From assembly GCA_021294835.1 (NCBI GenBank), contig JAJTDF010000013.1, positions 1 to 55,053 of the forward strand: a stretch of DNA of 55,053 nucleotides, in the 5' to 3' direction. The notes beneath the pieces were generated by a model that had not been told where the DNA came from, searched no databases, and was given only the letters and a program-made list of their open reading frames with translations. Below are positions 26,526 to 35,310 of the stretch, one piece after another. The translations under genes and the position numbers were made by a program. This DNA is from Planctomycetaceae bacterium (GTDB lineage Bacteria; Planctomycetota; Phycisphaerae; Phycisphaerales; UBA1924). Every line of letters starts with the position of its first letter. Within the stretch, counting starts at the first letter, position 1.

Positions 26526-26830
26526 GGTCTTGGACCTCGCTGCCGCTTGGTGGTCGCGCCGCACACAGGACGCTGTGGAAGCTTCAGCATACCTCGGACG
26601 GACCGATTCTGGAAGCACTTCTCTCGGCGATTCCCATCTTCGGCTTCGCCGTCCGCGGGCCGCACCGTCTGGGAAGGTCAGAGAACCGCGCCCGTCTGGC
26701 AGAACTTGCCCCGACCGGCTCGTACAACCGCGTCGTTCCCGTGCCCGGCCCGTCTTTGCTCCACCGCAATTTCACCCCCCCTGCCCCCGCACACCACCCA
26801 AACGCCGCGCCGTCCGGCGGGTCCTCACGC
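26526..26830. other. Intergenic gap between the unknown gene and comM
   Basis: 305 bases. The part near 26770-26820 is G-rich on the minus strand (runs of five to seven G), just after the comM stop. I found no open frame with protein-like features and no clear promoter. Confidence 0.5.
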
Positions 26831-28570
26831 TCACACCTTGCGGTCCAGCAGTCGGTAGCTCACCGCCTCGCTGACGTGCTGCGGCTGGATGACCTCCGAG
26901 CCGTCAAGGTCGGCGATGGTGCGGCTGACGCGACGCAGCTTGTCGTACGCGCGGGCGCTCAGGCCCAGTTCGGTGATGGCGGCGCCGAGGATGGCCTTGG
27001 CCGGCTCGGTCATCGGGGCCAGTTCATCGAGCTTCTTGCCCGGCAGGCGGGCGTTGGGCACGGAGGTGCCCTGCCGCTTGGCCTGCACGGCGCGGGCTGC
27101 CAGCACCTGCGCCCGCATCGCCGCTGAGGACGTGCCCCGCGGGCCGTCCTTACCGGCGGCCAGTTGCTTGAACGGCACCGCCGGCGCCTCCACATGAATG
27201 TCAATGCGGTCGATCAGCGGGCCGGAGAGTTTGGCCAGGTACTTGTCCATCGCCCGCCGTCCGACCTCGTCGGTGGGCAGATCGCCCCGGGGGGTGGGGT
27301 TCATGGCGGCGACGAGCATGAAGTTGGCCGGGAAGCGCACCGCCGAGTGCGAGCGGGCGATGGTGACCACGTGGTCCTCCAGCGGCTGCCGCAGCGTCTC
27401 CAGCACATCACGCGGGAACTCGGGCAGTTCATCCAGGAACAGCACGCCCCGGTGCGCCAGGCTCACCTCGCCCGGCTTGGGCACCTGCCCGCCGCCGATC
27501 ACTGCCGCCCCCGACGCGGTGTGGTGCGGCGTTCGCACCGGCCGCATCGACACCAGCCCCGTCCCCGGCTGCAGCATGCCCGCAGCGGAGTAGATCCGCG
27601 TGATCTCGATGGCCTCATCAGGGTGCAGCGGCGGCAACACGCCCGCCAGCGCCTTGGCCATCATGCTCTTGCCCGTGCCCGCCGGGCCGAGCATCAGCAG
27701 GTTGTGCCCGCCGGCGGCCGCCACCACGATCGCCCGCTTGACCGCTTCCTGCCCGCGCACATCAGCAAAGTCCACATCGGTCACCGCCTGCTGCAGCAAC
27801 GCTGCAATGTCCACCGGCGGATGGGGCGTGATCTCCAGCCGCCCGGTCAGCAGCCCCACCACCTCCACCAGACTGCTCACGCCGATGGCCTCGATCCCCG
27901 GCACCACGCTGGCCTCGGCGGCGTTCTGCGCCGGCACGATCACCCCCGCGAAGCCATTGGCCCGCGCCAGGGCCGCCATCTGAATCACCCCCTTCACCGG
28001 CCGCACTCGCCCGTCCAGCGCGAGCTCCCCGGCGATCAGGTAGCGCCGCACATCCGGCGTCTCCTGAGGCAGCGGCTCGCTGGCGTCCAGCGCCGCCAGA
28101 TCTGCCTCCAGCGTGCCCTCATCCGGCGGCGGCGAGGACGCACCACGCCCGCCAACGCCCGACTTGGCCCCCGCCTGACGCAGCACCGCCACCGATGGCC
28201 GGCCTTTGCCCGCCTTGCCCATCGAGGCCCCGCCCGCCTTCTCACTGATCACGCCTCGGGCCAGCAGAATCCCCACCGCGATCGGCAGGTCGTACAGCGG
28301 CCCCTCCTTGCGAACATCCGCCGGGGCCAGGTTCACCACCGTGCGGCCCTGCGGGAAGGCGTACCCGCTGTTGGCCAGCGCCGCCTTCACCCGCTGCAGC
28401 GATTCCTTCACCGCCGCATCCGGCAGCCCCACCACCAGTTCCTTTGGGCCGCCCCCGCCCTCGCTGCCAAACTCGCCATCACCACTGGTCAGGTCGGCGA
28501 TGTCCACCTCCACCTCGCAGGGCAGAGCGTCAATGCCGTGAAGCAGATACGACTGGCAGCGTGCGATCAT
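26831..28570 (-). CDS. comM: Mg-chelatase-like AAA+ ATPase, ComM/YifB family
   Basis: 579 residues starting MIARCQSYLLHGIDALPCEVEVDI, the usual ComM N-terminus. The N-terminal domain (LVVGLPDAAVKESLQRVKAAL, FPQGRTVVNLAPADVRKEG) is followed by AAA+ motifs GPAGTGKSMMAKAL (Lys301), RTPHHTASGAAVIGGG, FLDELPEFPRDVLETLRQPLE and a C-terminal helical region. In other bacteria ComM is a branch-migration helicase helping integration of taken-up DNA. A low-complexity insert of about 55 residues (KAGGASMGKAGKGRPSVAV region) sits inside the N-terminal domain and makes it longer than the usual 510 residues. Confidence 0.92.
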   Translation of the reverse strand: MIARCQSYLLHGIDALPCEVEVDIADLTSGDGEFGSEGGGGPKELVVGLPDAAVKESLQRVKAALANSGYAFPQGRTVVNLAPADVRKEGPLYDLPIAVGILLARGVISEKAGGASMGKAGKGRPSVAVLRQAGAKSGVGGRGASSPPPDEGTLEADLAALDASEPLPQETPDVRRYLIAGELALDGRVRPVKGVIQMAALARANGFAGVIVPAQNAAEASVVPGIEAIGVSSLVEVVGLLTGRLEITPHPPVDIAALLQQAVTDVDFADVRGQEAVKRAIVVAAAGGHNLLMLGPAGTGKSMMAKALAGVLPPLHPDEAIEITRIYSAAGMLQPGTGLVSMRPVRTPHHTASGAAVIGGGQVPKPGEVSLAHRGVLFLDELPEFPRDVLETLRQPLEDHVVTIARSHSAVRFPANFMLVAAMNPTPRGDLPTDEVGRRAMDKYLAKLSGPLIDRIDIHVEAPAVPFKQLAAGKDGPRGTSSAAMRAQVLAARAVQAKRQGTSVPNARLPGKKLDELAPMTEPAKAILGAAITELGLSARAYDKLRRVSRTIADLDGSEVIQPQHVSEAVSYRLLDRKV

Positions 28571-28757
28571 GTCTACCGCAGGATACCAGAGTTTCACCCA
28601 AACACACACCTTCCCTCCGACAAAATCCCAACATTCCCCCAAACGTGTGGCGGTGACGCCAAAACGACAAGCGGCCGACCCGAAGGTCAGCCGCTTGGAC
28701 TCAAACTGAATGCTCAGCCCGGTCTGCTTCAGTGCGGCCGAGGCCGCACCAGCCAGA

Positions 28758-29000
28758 TTACAGGGTGGCCGAGGTGTACGGCAGCAGACCCATGTAGCGG
28801 GCCCGCTTCATCGCCTGGGCGATCATCCGCTGCTCGCCGGCGGAGGTCTGCAGACGCTTGCGGCCGTGAATCTTGCCGTTCGGGGACATCATGCGACGCA
28901 GCTTGTCCACGTCCTTGTAGTCCACGAACATCTTGCCGGCGGCCGTCTTGCGGGCCACCTTCACCTTTGCCGTCGTGCCGAAGCGGTTGAACTGGGACAT
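28758..29000 (-). CDS. rpsR: 30S ribosomal protein S18
   Basis: 80 residues. The core MFVDYKDVDKLRRMMSPNGKI, then RKRLQTSAGEQRMIAQAMKRARYMGLLPY, matches S18, which binds the platform of the small subunit next to S6. The start chosen has GAGG five bases upstream; an ATG at 29027 in frame would add nine residues. It stands apart from rpsF, ssb and rplI, its usual neighbours, none of which is in this window. Confidence 0.93.
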   Translation of the reverse strand: MSQFNRFGTTAKVKVARKTAAGKMFVDYKDVDKLRRMMSPNGKIHGRKRLQTSAGEQRMIAQAMKRARYMGLLPYTSATL

Positions 29001-29101
29001 GCGAACCTCGAATGCCGGTTTCGTCATGGGGTTGCCTGGACGCAGCGGCCGCACGCGCGGCACAGTTGCTCGGCCTCCAGGCGACGAAACACCGGGCCAA
29101 G

Positions 29102-29131
29102 ATGATAGCGGGAATCTTCGTCCTCGGTCAG
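29102..29131 (-). promoter_or_regulatory. rpsR: Candidate sigma-70 promoter for rpsR
   Basis: On the minus strand CTGACC (29126-29131) and TATCAT (29102-29107) are separated by 18 bases. The -10 hexamer matches consensus at five of six positions, the -35 at four. It lies about 100 bases before the S18 start. Confidence 0.4.
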
Positions 29132-29163
29132 GCGGGGCCATCCAATGGGCCCCACAGAATATT

Positions 29164-29181
29164 CCGATATCACGGAATAAT
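29164..29181. repeat. Short inverted repeat at the L,D-transpeptidase stop codon
   Basis: ATTCCG and CGGAAT flank six bases and enclose the stop codon at 29170-29172. A second 6-bp stem, GGGGCC with GGCCCC (29134-29153), follows downstream on the minus strand. There is no T-run, so an intrinsic terminator is doubtful. Confidence 0.3.
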
Positions 29182-30453
29182 CTGCACCGTGCTCACCCGC
29201 TCGGCGAGCAGTTCGTAGACCATCGCCACATCGTCGGGCAGCAGCCGCACGCAGCCCATGGACCGCTGCTGGCCGACCGACTCCGGCTCGGTGGTGCCGT
29301 GGATGCCGTACCCGGTGAACAGGCGGGTCCGCTCGTCGGCGCCGTCCAGACCCACCCAGAACTCGCCGATGGGGTTCTTCGGATCGTCGGCCTCGAACAC
29401 CTCGCCGGTCCGGGGGTTCACCCAACGGGGGTTGACCAGCTTGCTGGCCGGGCGGACCACAAACAGGCCCTCCGGCGTGCCGTTGCTCTCACCCAGCCCA
29501 ACCTTGAAGCTGCGGATGAACGTCCAGTCGGCCTGCTGGCCATCCGGGCCGACGCGGCCGGCGGAAAAGTCCATGCTCGGCGGGCCCATGTAGACGTCCA
29601 TGCGGTAGTCGTTCTTGTGCACAATGGCGTGGAACGGCTGACGTGGGAACTTGATGGTCTGGCCCACCCGCAGGGCATTCTCGTTGGCCATGCGGTTGAT
29701 GCGGGCAAGGAACCGACGGTCGACGATCGGGGCCTGCTGCCGCATGATGATCGTCAGATTGTCCCCCGACCGCACGGTGTGACGGGCGAACAGCGGATCG
29801 TTGGGCGAAACCGCCGGGCTGAAGACCAGCGTCTCGTTGATGGTCTGCAACTGCTGGCGAAGAGCGCGACGCTCGTTGGCCGGAAGGCGGCCGTCGAACA
29901 GAGCCCGGTTGAGGATGGTGCGGGCTTCCAGCAGGTTGCCCGCCGCCATGGCCTGGTTGCCCGACTCAATCTGCTTGAGCAGGTCCACCGGCAGGCCGGT
30001 CGCTGCGTCCTTGTCGGGCGAAGCAGCGGGCATGGCCGGGGGGGCCGTGGGACCGCCAGCCGGAGTTGCAGCGGGCGCCGCTGCCGGGACAGCGGCCAGT
30101 ACCGAGGCCGGTGCCGAGGCTGGTGCCGAGGCCGGTGCCGGTGCCGAGGCCGGTGCCGCGGGCAGGTTGGCGGCCCGAGTTGTCGGGCTTGCAACCGCCG
30201 GGGGCTGCGCGGGGGCCGGAATAGCCGGGGCCGCAATAGCGGGCGCCGGAGCCGCGGCATCGGCCGCAGCAACATCGGTCGCGGGAATGTTGGCCGAACC
30301 GCCACCGCCGATGCGGGAGAGCAGCAGGACCACGCCGGCGACCAGCACCACCAGCCCCAGCAGTCCGGCGATGGCCAGATACTGGGTACGACGGTTGAGC
30401 GTCGGAGACGCGCTGGCGCGGGAGGAAATGCGGGGAGTTTGGGACTGAAGCAT
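29170..30453 (-). CDS. L,D-transpeptidase (YkuD) with LysM domain
   Basis: 427 residues with AAGGAAGG upstream of the ATG. A membrane anchor (YLAIAGLLGLVVLVAGVVLLL) lies at about residues 25-45, then a Pro/Ala-rich spacer with tandem repeats, a helical region, a LysM domain (HTVRSGDNLTIIMRQQAP) and the YkuD catalytic domain. The active-site motif is complete: His385 in GYGIHGT and Cys401 in SMGCVRLL. The enzyme cross-links peptidoglycan stem peptides (3-3 links) or attaches proteins to them outside the membrane. Together with the 3D-domain protein it points to a peptidoglycan-containing envelope. Confidence 0.92.
   Translation of the reverse strand: MLQSQTPRISSRASASPTLNRRTQYLAIAGLLGLVVLVAGVVLLLSRIGGGGSANIPATDVAAADAAAPAPAIAAPAIPAPAQPPAVASPTTRAANLPAAPASAPAPASAPASAPASVLAAVPAAAPAATPAGGPTAPPAMPAASPDKDAATGLPVDLLKQIESGNQAMAAGNLLEARTILNRALFDGRLPANERRALRQQLQTINETLVFSPAVSPNDPLFARHTVRSGDNLTIIMRQQAPIVDRRFLARINRMANENALRVGQTIKFPRQPFHAIVHKNDYRMDVYMGPPSMDFSAGRVGPDGQQADWTFIRSFKVGLGESNGTPEGLFVVRPASKLVNPRWVNPRTGEVFEADDPKNPIGEFWVGLDGADERTRLFTGYGIHGTTEPESVGQQRSMGCVRLLPDDVAMVYELLAERVSTVQIIP
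30102..30158 (-). repeat. 12-base tandem repeat in the L,D-transpeptidase spacer
   Basis: Units near GAGGCCGGTGCC (plus strand) repeat four to five times and code for Ala/Pro/Ser-rich residues (APASAPAS) between the membrane anchor and the LysM domain. Confidence 0.65.
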
Positions 30454-30806
30454 GGTGACCTTCCTTGTCATCGGCATCGGGCCTGGCAACGCAGGGTGCA
30501 GCGCTCATCCCGATTCACCCTGCCCGGCCCCGGGCCTTCCGGAGCAGCGAGCAGCGTTCGCGATCCTCGCGAACTGGCTTTGGCGAAACCCTCAGGCACA
30601 CCCGGCAACCGGGCCTGAAGGCTCCCCCGGAAAACCGGCAGAGAACATCGGCACAACCGGCTGTGGTGCTGGAACCGCCAAGTTTAGTCGCATCCCTGCT
30701 GCCGGGGTTCAACAGGGCGGAAGGAGAGAGACGCCACGGGGCTGTGAGCCGGGGGCTGTAGGCTGTGGGCAGCGGCTGCTGGCCCCCGGGGGATCCGGAC
30801 GGGGCA
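30454..30806. other. Intergenic gap upstream of the L,D-transpeptidase gene
   Basis: 353 bases. It contains one strong stem: CCGGGGGC at 30749-30756 pairs with GCCCCCGG at 30782-30789, with an inner GCTG/CAGC pair. This lies 17-58 bases after the stop of the gene at 30807 (minus strand) and could end or protect that transcript; there is no T-run. Nothing else recognised. Confidence 0.5.
30749..30789 (-). terminator. Possible 3' stem-loop after the NTF2-like gene
   Basis: Perfect 8-bp outer stem with a nested 4-bp stem, just after the stop codon at 30807. It lacks a U-tract, so it may be a 3' stabilising structure instead of a terminator. Confidence 0.3.
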
Positions 30807-31493
30807 CTACAGGCCGGGGTTGAAGGCCCCGCCGACCCCGTCGATCTGCTGGGCCTCAATCCGGCTGATCCGCCAGTCCTGGCCGGGGTCCTTCCGCCAG
30901 TGCAGGATCCACCAACTGCCGTTGGGGAACGCCGTCACTTCGGGCACCGCCCGGGCACGCATCTGCGTGCGGGCGACGTTCGGGCCGTCGATGCTTGCCG
31001 CCAGCCGCGACAGGCTGTATTCGCGGAGTTTCCACGTGCCGTTCATCTCGCGGCTGACGAATCGGCCGATCCGCTCCGGGGAGGTCTCCACCGAGCGGCC
31101 GAGGATCAGCGCGTCCACATCCGGGCTGAGCAGCCGCACGGCCGGGTCGGCCTGGCCGGTCGCCACCGCGTCGATGAAACTCCTTGACAGGTCGATCAGA
31201 TGCTCTCGCTGGGTGGTCACCAGGCTGGCGCTGGCCGCCAGCCCCCCCACTGCCGCCGACACCACCGCCGCCACCACCGCTGCGGGCCTGCCTCGTGCCT
31301 GTCGCAGCAGCATCACGCACACCACCAGCCCGACGGCGGCAAGCCCGCCGATGGTCAGCCACGGGTCCTCAAGCGCCACCCGCTCGAGCATGGGCGGATC
31401 GGGCAGACGAGGGATCGTCGGCTCGATGCCCGAGGGGGTTCGCGCCAGGGTGAACAGGTGCGCCATTGTCAACAAGGGGATCGGTGCACTCAT
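30807..31493 (-). CDS. Membrane protein with NTF2-like domain, unknown function
   Basis: 228 residues; ATGs at 31493 and 31466 are both possible and neither has a clear ribosome-binding site. Two hydrophobic segments occur near residues 45-65 (LTIGGLAAVGLVVCVMLL) and 70-88 (AAVVAAVVSAAVGGLAASASL). The C-terminal 130 residues, from HLIDLSRSFIDAVATGQADPAVRLLSP to WWILHWRKDPGQDWRISRIE, look like a SnoaL/NTF2-like cone fold facing the periplasm. No catalytic residues can be named. It lies 106 bases downstream of the histidine kinase gene on the same strand and may be its partner or output, but that is only positional. Confidence 0.6.
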   Translation of the reverse strand: MSAPIPLLTMAHLFTLARTPSGIEPTIPRLPDPPMLERVALEDPWLTIGGLAAVGLVVCVMLLRQARGRPAAVVAAVVSAAVGGLAASASLVTTQREHLIDLSRSFIDAVATGQADPAVRLLSPDVDALILGRSVETSPERIGRFVSREMNGTWKLREYSLSRLAASIDGPNVARTQMRARAVPEVTAFPNGSWWILHWRKDPGQDWRISRIEAQQIDGVGGAFNPGL

Positions 31494-31599
31494 TGCGTGG
31501 TCTGCTCGCGGTACGTCTGAACACCTTGCTCGGATCGCTCCATCCTCACACCCCCACCCACTCCTGCCCACCCCGCCTCTTCTTCTCCCACACTTGCCG

Positions 31600-33084
31600 C
31601 TAAGCAGGCAGGGTCAGTTCAAACACCGCCCCGGTGGGCCGCTCGCACGGCTGGCCAACGACGGCCCGGTCCTGCTCGGCGATGTTCCGGGCGGTGAGCG
31701 TGCCGCCGTGCTCGCGGGCGATGCCCTCAGAGACCGCCAGCCCCAGCCCGGTGCCCCGCGCGTCGAGCTTGGTTGACGCGAACGGCTCGAACAGCCGTTC
31801 GACGATGGCCTGATCCAGCCCGGGCCCACGGTCGTAGACCCGAACCACCATCCACGGCCGGTCGCCTCGCCGCTCAATCTCCGCAGTCACGAAGATCGCC
31901 CGTTCCACCGCCAGCGTCGGCAACCCTCTTTGCTCGAAGGCGGCCGGCGGGTCAAGCATCGCGTCGGCGGCGTTGCGAAGCAGGTTCACCAGCACCTGCA
32001 CGATGCGGTCGGGGTCGCACCGCACCGTGGTGCCCTCCCGCACCGTGTTGTGCAGGGTGATGTCGCGGGTGGCCTGACGGTCCAGCCGCACCAGCATCCA
32101 CGCCTCTTCGACCATCTCGCGCACGCTGCCCACCGCCATCGCCGGCGGACGCACGCGGGCGAAATCCAGCAGCGATTCGCTGAGTTTTTCCAGCCGGCCG
32201 ACCACCCGCAGCATGAGCTCGCTCTCAGAATCGCCGAGCGGCTGCCCCCGGGCCACCTTCTCGGCCAGCCCTTTCACCACCGCCAGCGGCGTGTTCATCT
32301 CGTGCGCCAGGCCGGCCGACATCACGCCCAGCGAGGCCAGCCTGTCGGCGTCGGCCAGGTTCCGCCGCACCGTCTCCAGCAGGTGGTTCTTCCGCTTGAG
32401 GTCCTCGGCCGCCTGCGCCAGCGCCGCCTCGTGCCGACGCATCGTGCTCACGGTGGCGTTCCGCGACCTCATGATGGCGCCCAGTTCGTCCGCGGGGATC
32501 AGCCGCTCGTCGACCAATTCCTCCTCGTGCCGGTTGTCCAGCACGGCGCGGTCGGCCCGCAGGATCTCCCCGATGGGCATGTACACGTGCCGGGGCAGCA
32601 CGAACAACTCCAGCGCCGCTGCGATCAATGCGTACACCGCCAGCAATGCCAGAATCACCAGCACATACAGGTTCACCACCGACTGCCGGGCTTCCTCAAG
32701 CCGCACCGCCACACCGATCACCTCCACCGCCGGGACCGGGCCGCCCGCAGCCGGGCTGGGCAGGGCCAGCATCGCCACCGTGGTCTCGCTGGCCAGCGTG
32801 GAGAGCACCACCCGGCCGGGCTCAGCCCGGGCACGCTGCAGATCTTCGGGCCGAATCGCCGGGTCGCTGGCAGGAATCAGCCGCACGCCCGGCGGCAGCG
32901 GCGTCGCCAGCACCGCCGATCCACCCCCGCCGGCCGCCATCAGTTTCACCGCCAGTTCCGCCTCGTGCTGCTCGGACTGTTCGATCATCCTCTGCAGGGG
33001 CGGCTGCAGCACCACGATCAGCAACGCCACCAGCAGCAACGAGAAGCCGGTGTGCAGAACGATCAGTTTCTTGCGAATCCGCAT
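31600..33084 (-). CDS. Membrane sensor histidine kinase (orphan)
   Basis: 494 residues from the ATG before RIRKKLIVLHTGFSLLL; an upstream ATG at 33234 would add 50 charged residues and overlap the divergent rsmB start. Two membrane helices (about residues 8-27 and 138-164) enclose a periplasmic sensor of about 110 residues. A HAMP-like segment follows, then HisKA with GLAHEMNTPL (His261), the N box QVLVNLLRNAADAM, and G boxes DRGPGLDQAIVERLFEPF and GTGLGLAVSEG. It would autophosphorylate and pass phosphate to a response regulator; none is in the window. The signal is unknown. Confidence 0.88.
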   Translation of the reverse strand: MRIRKKLIVLHTGFSLLLVALLIVVLQPPLQRMIEQSEQHEAELAVKLMAAGGGGSAVLATPLPPGVRLIPASDPAIRPEDLQRARAEPGRVVLSTLASETTVAMLALPSPAAGGPVPAVEVIGVAVRLEEARQSVVNLYVLVILALLAVYALIAAALELFVLPRHVYMPIGEILRADRAVLDNRHEEELVDERLIPADELGAIMRSRNATVSTMRRHEAALAQAAEDLKRKNHLLETVRRNLADADRLASLGVMSAGLAHEMNTPLAVVKGLAEKVARGQPLGDSESELMLRVVGRLEKLSESLLDFARVRPPAMAVGSVREMVEEAWMLVRLDRQATRDITLHNTVREGTTVRCDPDRIVQVLVNLLRNAADAMLDPPAAFEQRGLPTLAVERAIFVTAEIERRGDRPWMVVRVYDRGPGLDQAIVERLFEPFASTKLDARGTGLGLAVSEGIAREHGGTLTARNIAEQDRAVVGQPCERPTGAVFELTLPA

Positions 33085-33210
33085 GCCCGCCAGGAACCCC
33101 GATGCCCCGAAGGGATCGGCAGAGCGACGACGAGGACGGCTGCGGGGCACAATGGCGGGCTGCGCTTCGGACACGCCCGCATCGTTGGCTTCAACGCGGT
33201 ACAGTGGCCG

Positions 33211-35091
33211 ATGAACGATTCCGGCTTTGGTCATTCCAGTGCTCGCGGCCCAGGCGGCCGTCCCCGTCGACCCGGTTCCGGTCGGCCCGGCGGCTTCGGC
33301 CGTTCAGGACGGCCCGGTGGGCCGGGCCGGGGCGGGCCGGGCAGCGGTGGCGGGCCGGGCAGTGGTGGCGGGCCGGGCAGTGGTGGCGAGCCGGGCGGTG
33401 GTGGCGGGCCGGGCGGGCCGGGCAACTTCGGCGGACCGGGTGCCCCGCGGCGATCCTTCGGTGGCGGCCCCGGTGGCCGACCCAGCGGCCGACCGGGCGG
33501 CCGGCCAGGTGGCCGACCCGGTGGTCGGCCCGGCGGCCCTCGACCGGGCGGACCGGGCGGACCGGGCGGCCCCGGCGGCCCCAGGGGTGATTTCGGCCCC
33601 CGGCCACAACGTCGCGTCCGCGATGAAGCCCGCGATCGCGCCATGGAAGCGGTGGCTCGTCATGCCCAGGCCTTTCCGCGATTGGAAGCCACCGCCGTCA
33701 GCGATGAGGGCTTGGACCCGCGCGATGCCGGCCTGATGCACGCCATCGTCGATCAGGTCGCCAAGCGGTGGCTCACCTTGGGTTATCTGCTGGAGAGCAA
33801 GCTCTCCAAGCCGCTCTCGGGCCTGCAGCCCGAGGTGCGTGCCGCCCTGCTGGTGGGCGCCGCACAGATCGTGCTGCTGGATCGCGTACCCGGCTACGCC
33901 GCCATCAACCACGCGGTGGACTGGGTGAAGTGGCGGGTGCGGGCCGGCGCCGGCGGACTGGTCAACGCGGTGCTGCGCCGGGTTGAAGAGATGGTCGAAG
34001 GCCGGGGCGGCGGCACGATCGCGCTTCCCGCCTCCGCGGATGCACCTGAGCCGACCGACGCCTTGGCCGCACCATCGGCGCCCGCTGCTCACGCCCCGCC
34101 TGCGGCACCGCCCGCCCCCCCTGCCCCGCCGCGGCGGCCGTTCGATGAAGCCATCGACGAACTGATGCTGCCCGACGGCACGGCCCGGGTCATCCGCACC
34201 ATCAGCCTGCCTCAAGACCGCCTCCGTCGACTGGCCATTGCCTCCGGCGTGCCCGAGCAGTTGCTGCGCCGCTTCTCAGCCCAGTTCGGCGAGGACGAGA
34301 CCGTCCGGCTCGCCCAGCACGCCTGCAGCGACGCCCCCGTGGTACTCAACCTGCTGGCCTGCGGCCCCGGCGTGCTCACCAGCCATCCCACCCTGCTTGA
34401 AGCGCACGCCGCCGCCGGGCACGCGGTGTTCATCGGCCCCCACGCCGAACTCACACCGCTGCTGGCCCGCACCGGCGCCTGGGTGCAGGATGCCTCCTCC
34501 AGCCTGGCGGTCATGCGTCTGGCCGATTACGCCCGCGAGCACGGCGTGACCCTGGGCACGGTGGCCGACCTGTGCGCCGGCCAAGGCACCAAGACCCGCC
34601 AGTTGTCGGTGACGCTGCCCGACACCACCGTGATCGCCAGCGACATCGACGACCGCCGCCGGAGCGTGCTGCGGACCGCCTTTGAGAACCATCCGCGGGT
34701 GAAGGTGGTCGACACCGCCGACTGGGGCGCCTTCGCCGGCGCCTGCGACGCGGTGCTTCTGGACGTGCCCTGCTCGAACACCGGCGTGCTGGCCCGCCGC
34801 CCCGAGGCCCGCCACCGGCACGACGACCGCTCCATCGGCGAACTGCTGGAGATCCAGCGGCAGATCCTCCGCCAGGGACGCGGGCTGCTGTCGGCCCGGC
34901 CCGGCGCATGCCTGCTGTACGCGACGTGCAGCCTGGACGACCGCGAGAACGAAGAGATGGTGCTGTGGGCCGAACGAGAGCTGGGCCTGCGGGTGGTCGA
35001 TGACGGCCTGCAACTGCCCACCGGAGGCGGCTCGCAACCGGTCAGCCAGTGGCGCGACGGTGCGTTCTCGGCCGTACTGGTGGCCAATTGA
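33211..35091 (+). CDS. rsmB: 16S rRNA m5C967-type methyltransferase RsmB with Gly/Arg/Pro repeat extension
   Basis: 626 residues. Residues 1-135 are an unusual low-complexity region of Gly, Arg and Pro (GGRPGGRPGGRP-like) coded by tandem DNA repeats. A NusB-like RNA-binding domain follows (EARDRAMEAVARHAQAFPRL, VNAVLRRVEEM), an Ala/Pro linker, then the methyltransferase domain with SAM motif VADLCAGQGTKTRQL and two catalytic cysteines, Cys521 in VPCSNTGVL and Cys573 in YATCSLDD. E. coli RsmB methylates C967 of 16S rRNA. The frame is open for 427 codons upstream, but those lie antisense to the histidine kinase and are rejected. A downstream start after the repeats is possible but the repeat frame stays open and codon use fits. 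Confidence 0.9.
   Translation: MNDSGFGHSSARGPGGRPRRPGSGRPGGFGRSGRPGGPGRGGPGSGGGPGSGGGPGSGGEPGGGGGPGGPGNFGGPGAPRRSFGGGPGGRPSGRPGGRPGGRPGGRPGGPRPGGPGGPGGPGGPRGDFGPRPQRRVRDEARDRAMEAVARHAQAFPRLEATAVSDEGLDPRDAGLMHAIVDQVAKRWLTLGYLLESKLSKPLSGLQPEVRAALLVGAAQIVLLDRVPGYAAINHAVDWVKWRVRAGAGGLVNAVLRRVEEMVEGRGGGTIALPASADAPEPTDALAAPSAPAAHAPPAAPPAPPAPPRRPFDEAIDELMLPDGTARVIRTISLPQDRLRRLAIASGVPEQLLRRFSAQFGEDETVRLAQHACSDAPVVLNLLACGPGVLTSHPTLLEAHAAAGHAVFIGPHAELTPLLARTGAWVQDASSSLAVMRLADYAREHGVTLGTVADLCAGQGTKTRQLSVTLPDTTVIASDIDDRRRSVLRTAFENHPRVKVVDTADWGAFAGACDAVLLDVPCSNTGVLARRPEARHRHDDRSIGELLEIQRQILRQGRGLLSARPGACLLYATCSLDDRENEEMVLWAERELGLRVVDDGLQLPTGGGSQPVSQWRDGAFSAVLVAN
33331..33416 (+). repeat. 18-base tandem repeat in the rsmB N-terminal region
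   Basis: About 4.5 copies of a unit close to GGCGGGCCGGGCAGTGGT, coding for GGPGSG. The first three copies differ by one base. Confidence 0.85.
33472..33540 (+). repeat. 12-base tandem repeat in the rsmB N-terminal region
   Basis: Five to six degenerate copies of a 12-base unit coding for GGRP. Third codon positions vary while the amino acids stay fixed, suggesting selection on the protein sequence. Confidence 0.75.
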
Positions 35092-35310
35092 CAGGTTGCC
35101 CCCATACCTGGACCGATCGGCCGGTCGCTTCGGTGACTCCCGGGCTTCGCCGAAGGACACCCTTCCGCACTCCCGGTGCCCAAGCACCGACAGGAACGCC
35201 GGACCATACAGTCCTGCGTCGCTGCTCACCCCCCCGGCGACAGACGCCCTGCCCGGCACACCGCGTCAGGCCCGTCGACCGACCCGATACGTGATCAAGG
35301 CGAAGGCTGA

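Noticed and set aside
27164-28990. 608-codon plus-strand frame over comM
   Set aside because: Antisense to ComM motifs and crosses into the S18 gene; no protein-like pattern.
31930-33210. Upstream extension of the rsmB frame by 427 codons
   Set aside because: It lies antisense to the histidine kinase, whose motifs are complete, and reads as His/Gln/Arg-rich noise.
33331-33540. CRISPR-like array from the 18- and 12-base repeats
   Set aside because: Repeats are contiguous without spacers, stay in frame and code for Gly/Arg/Pro residues.
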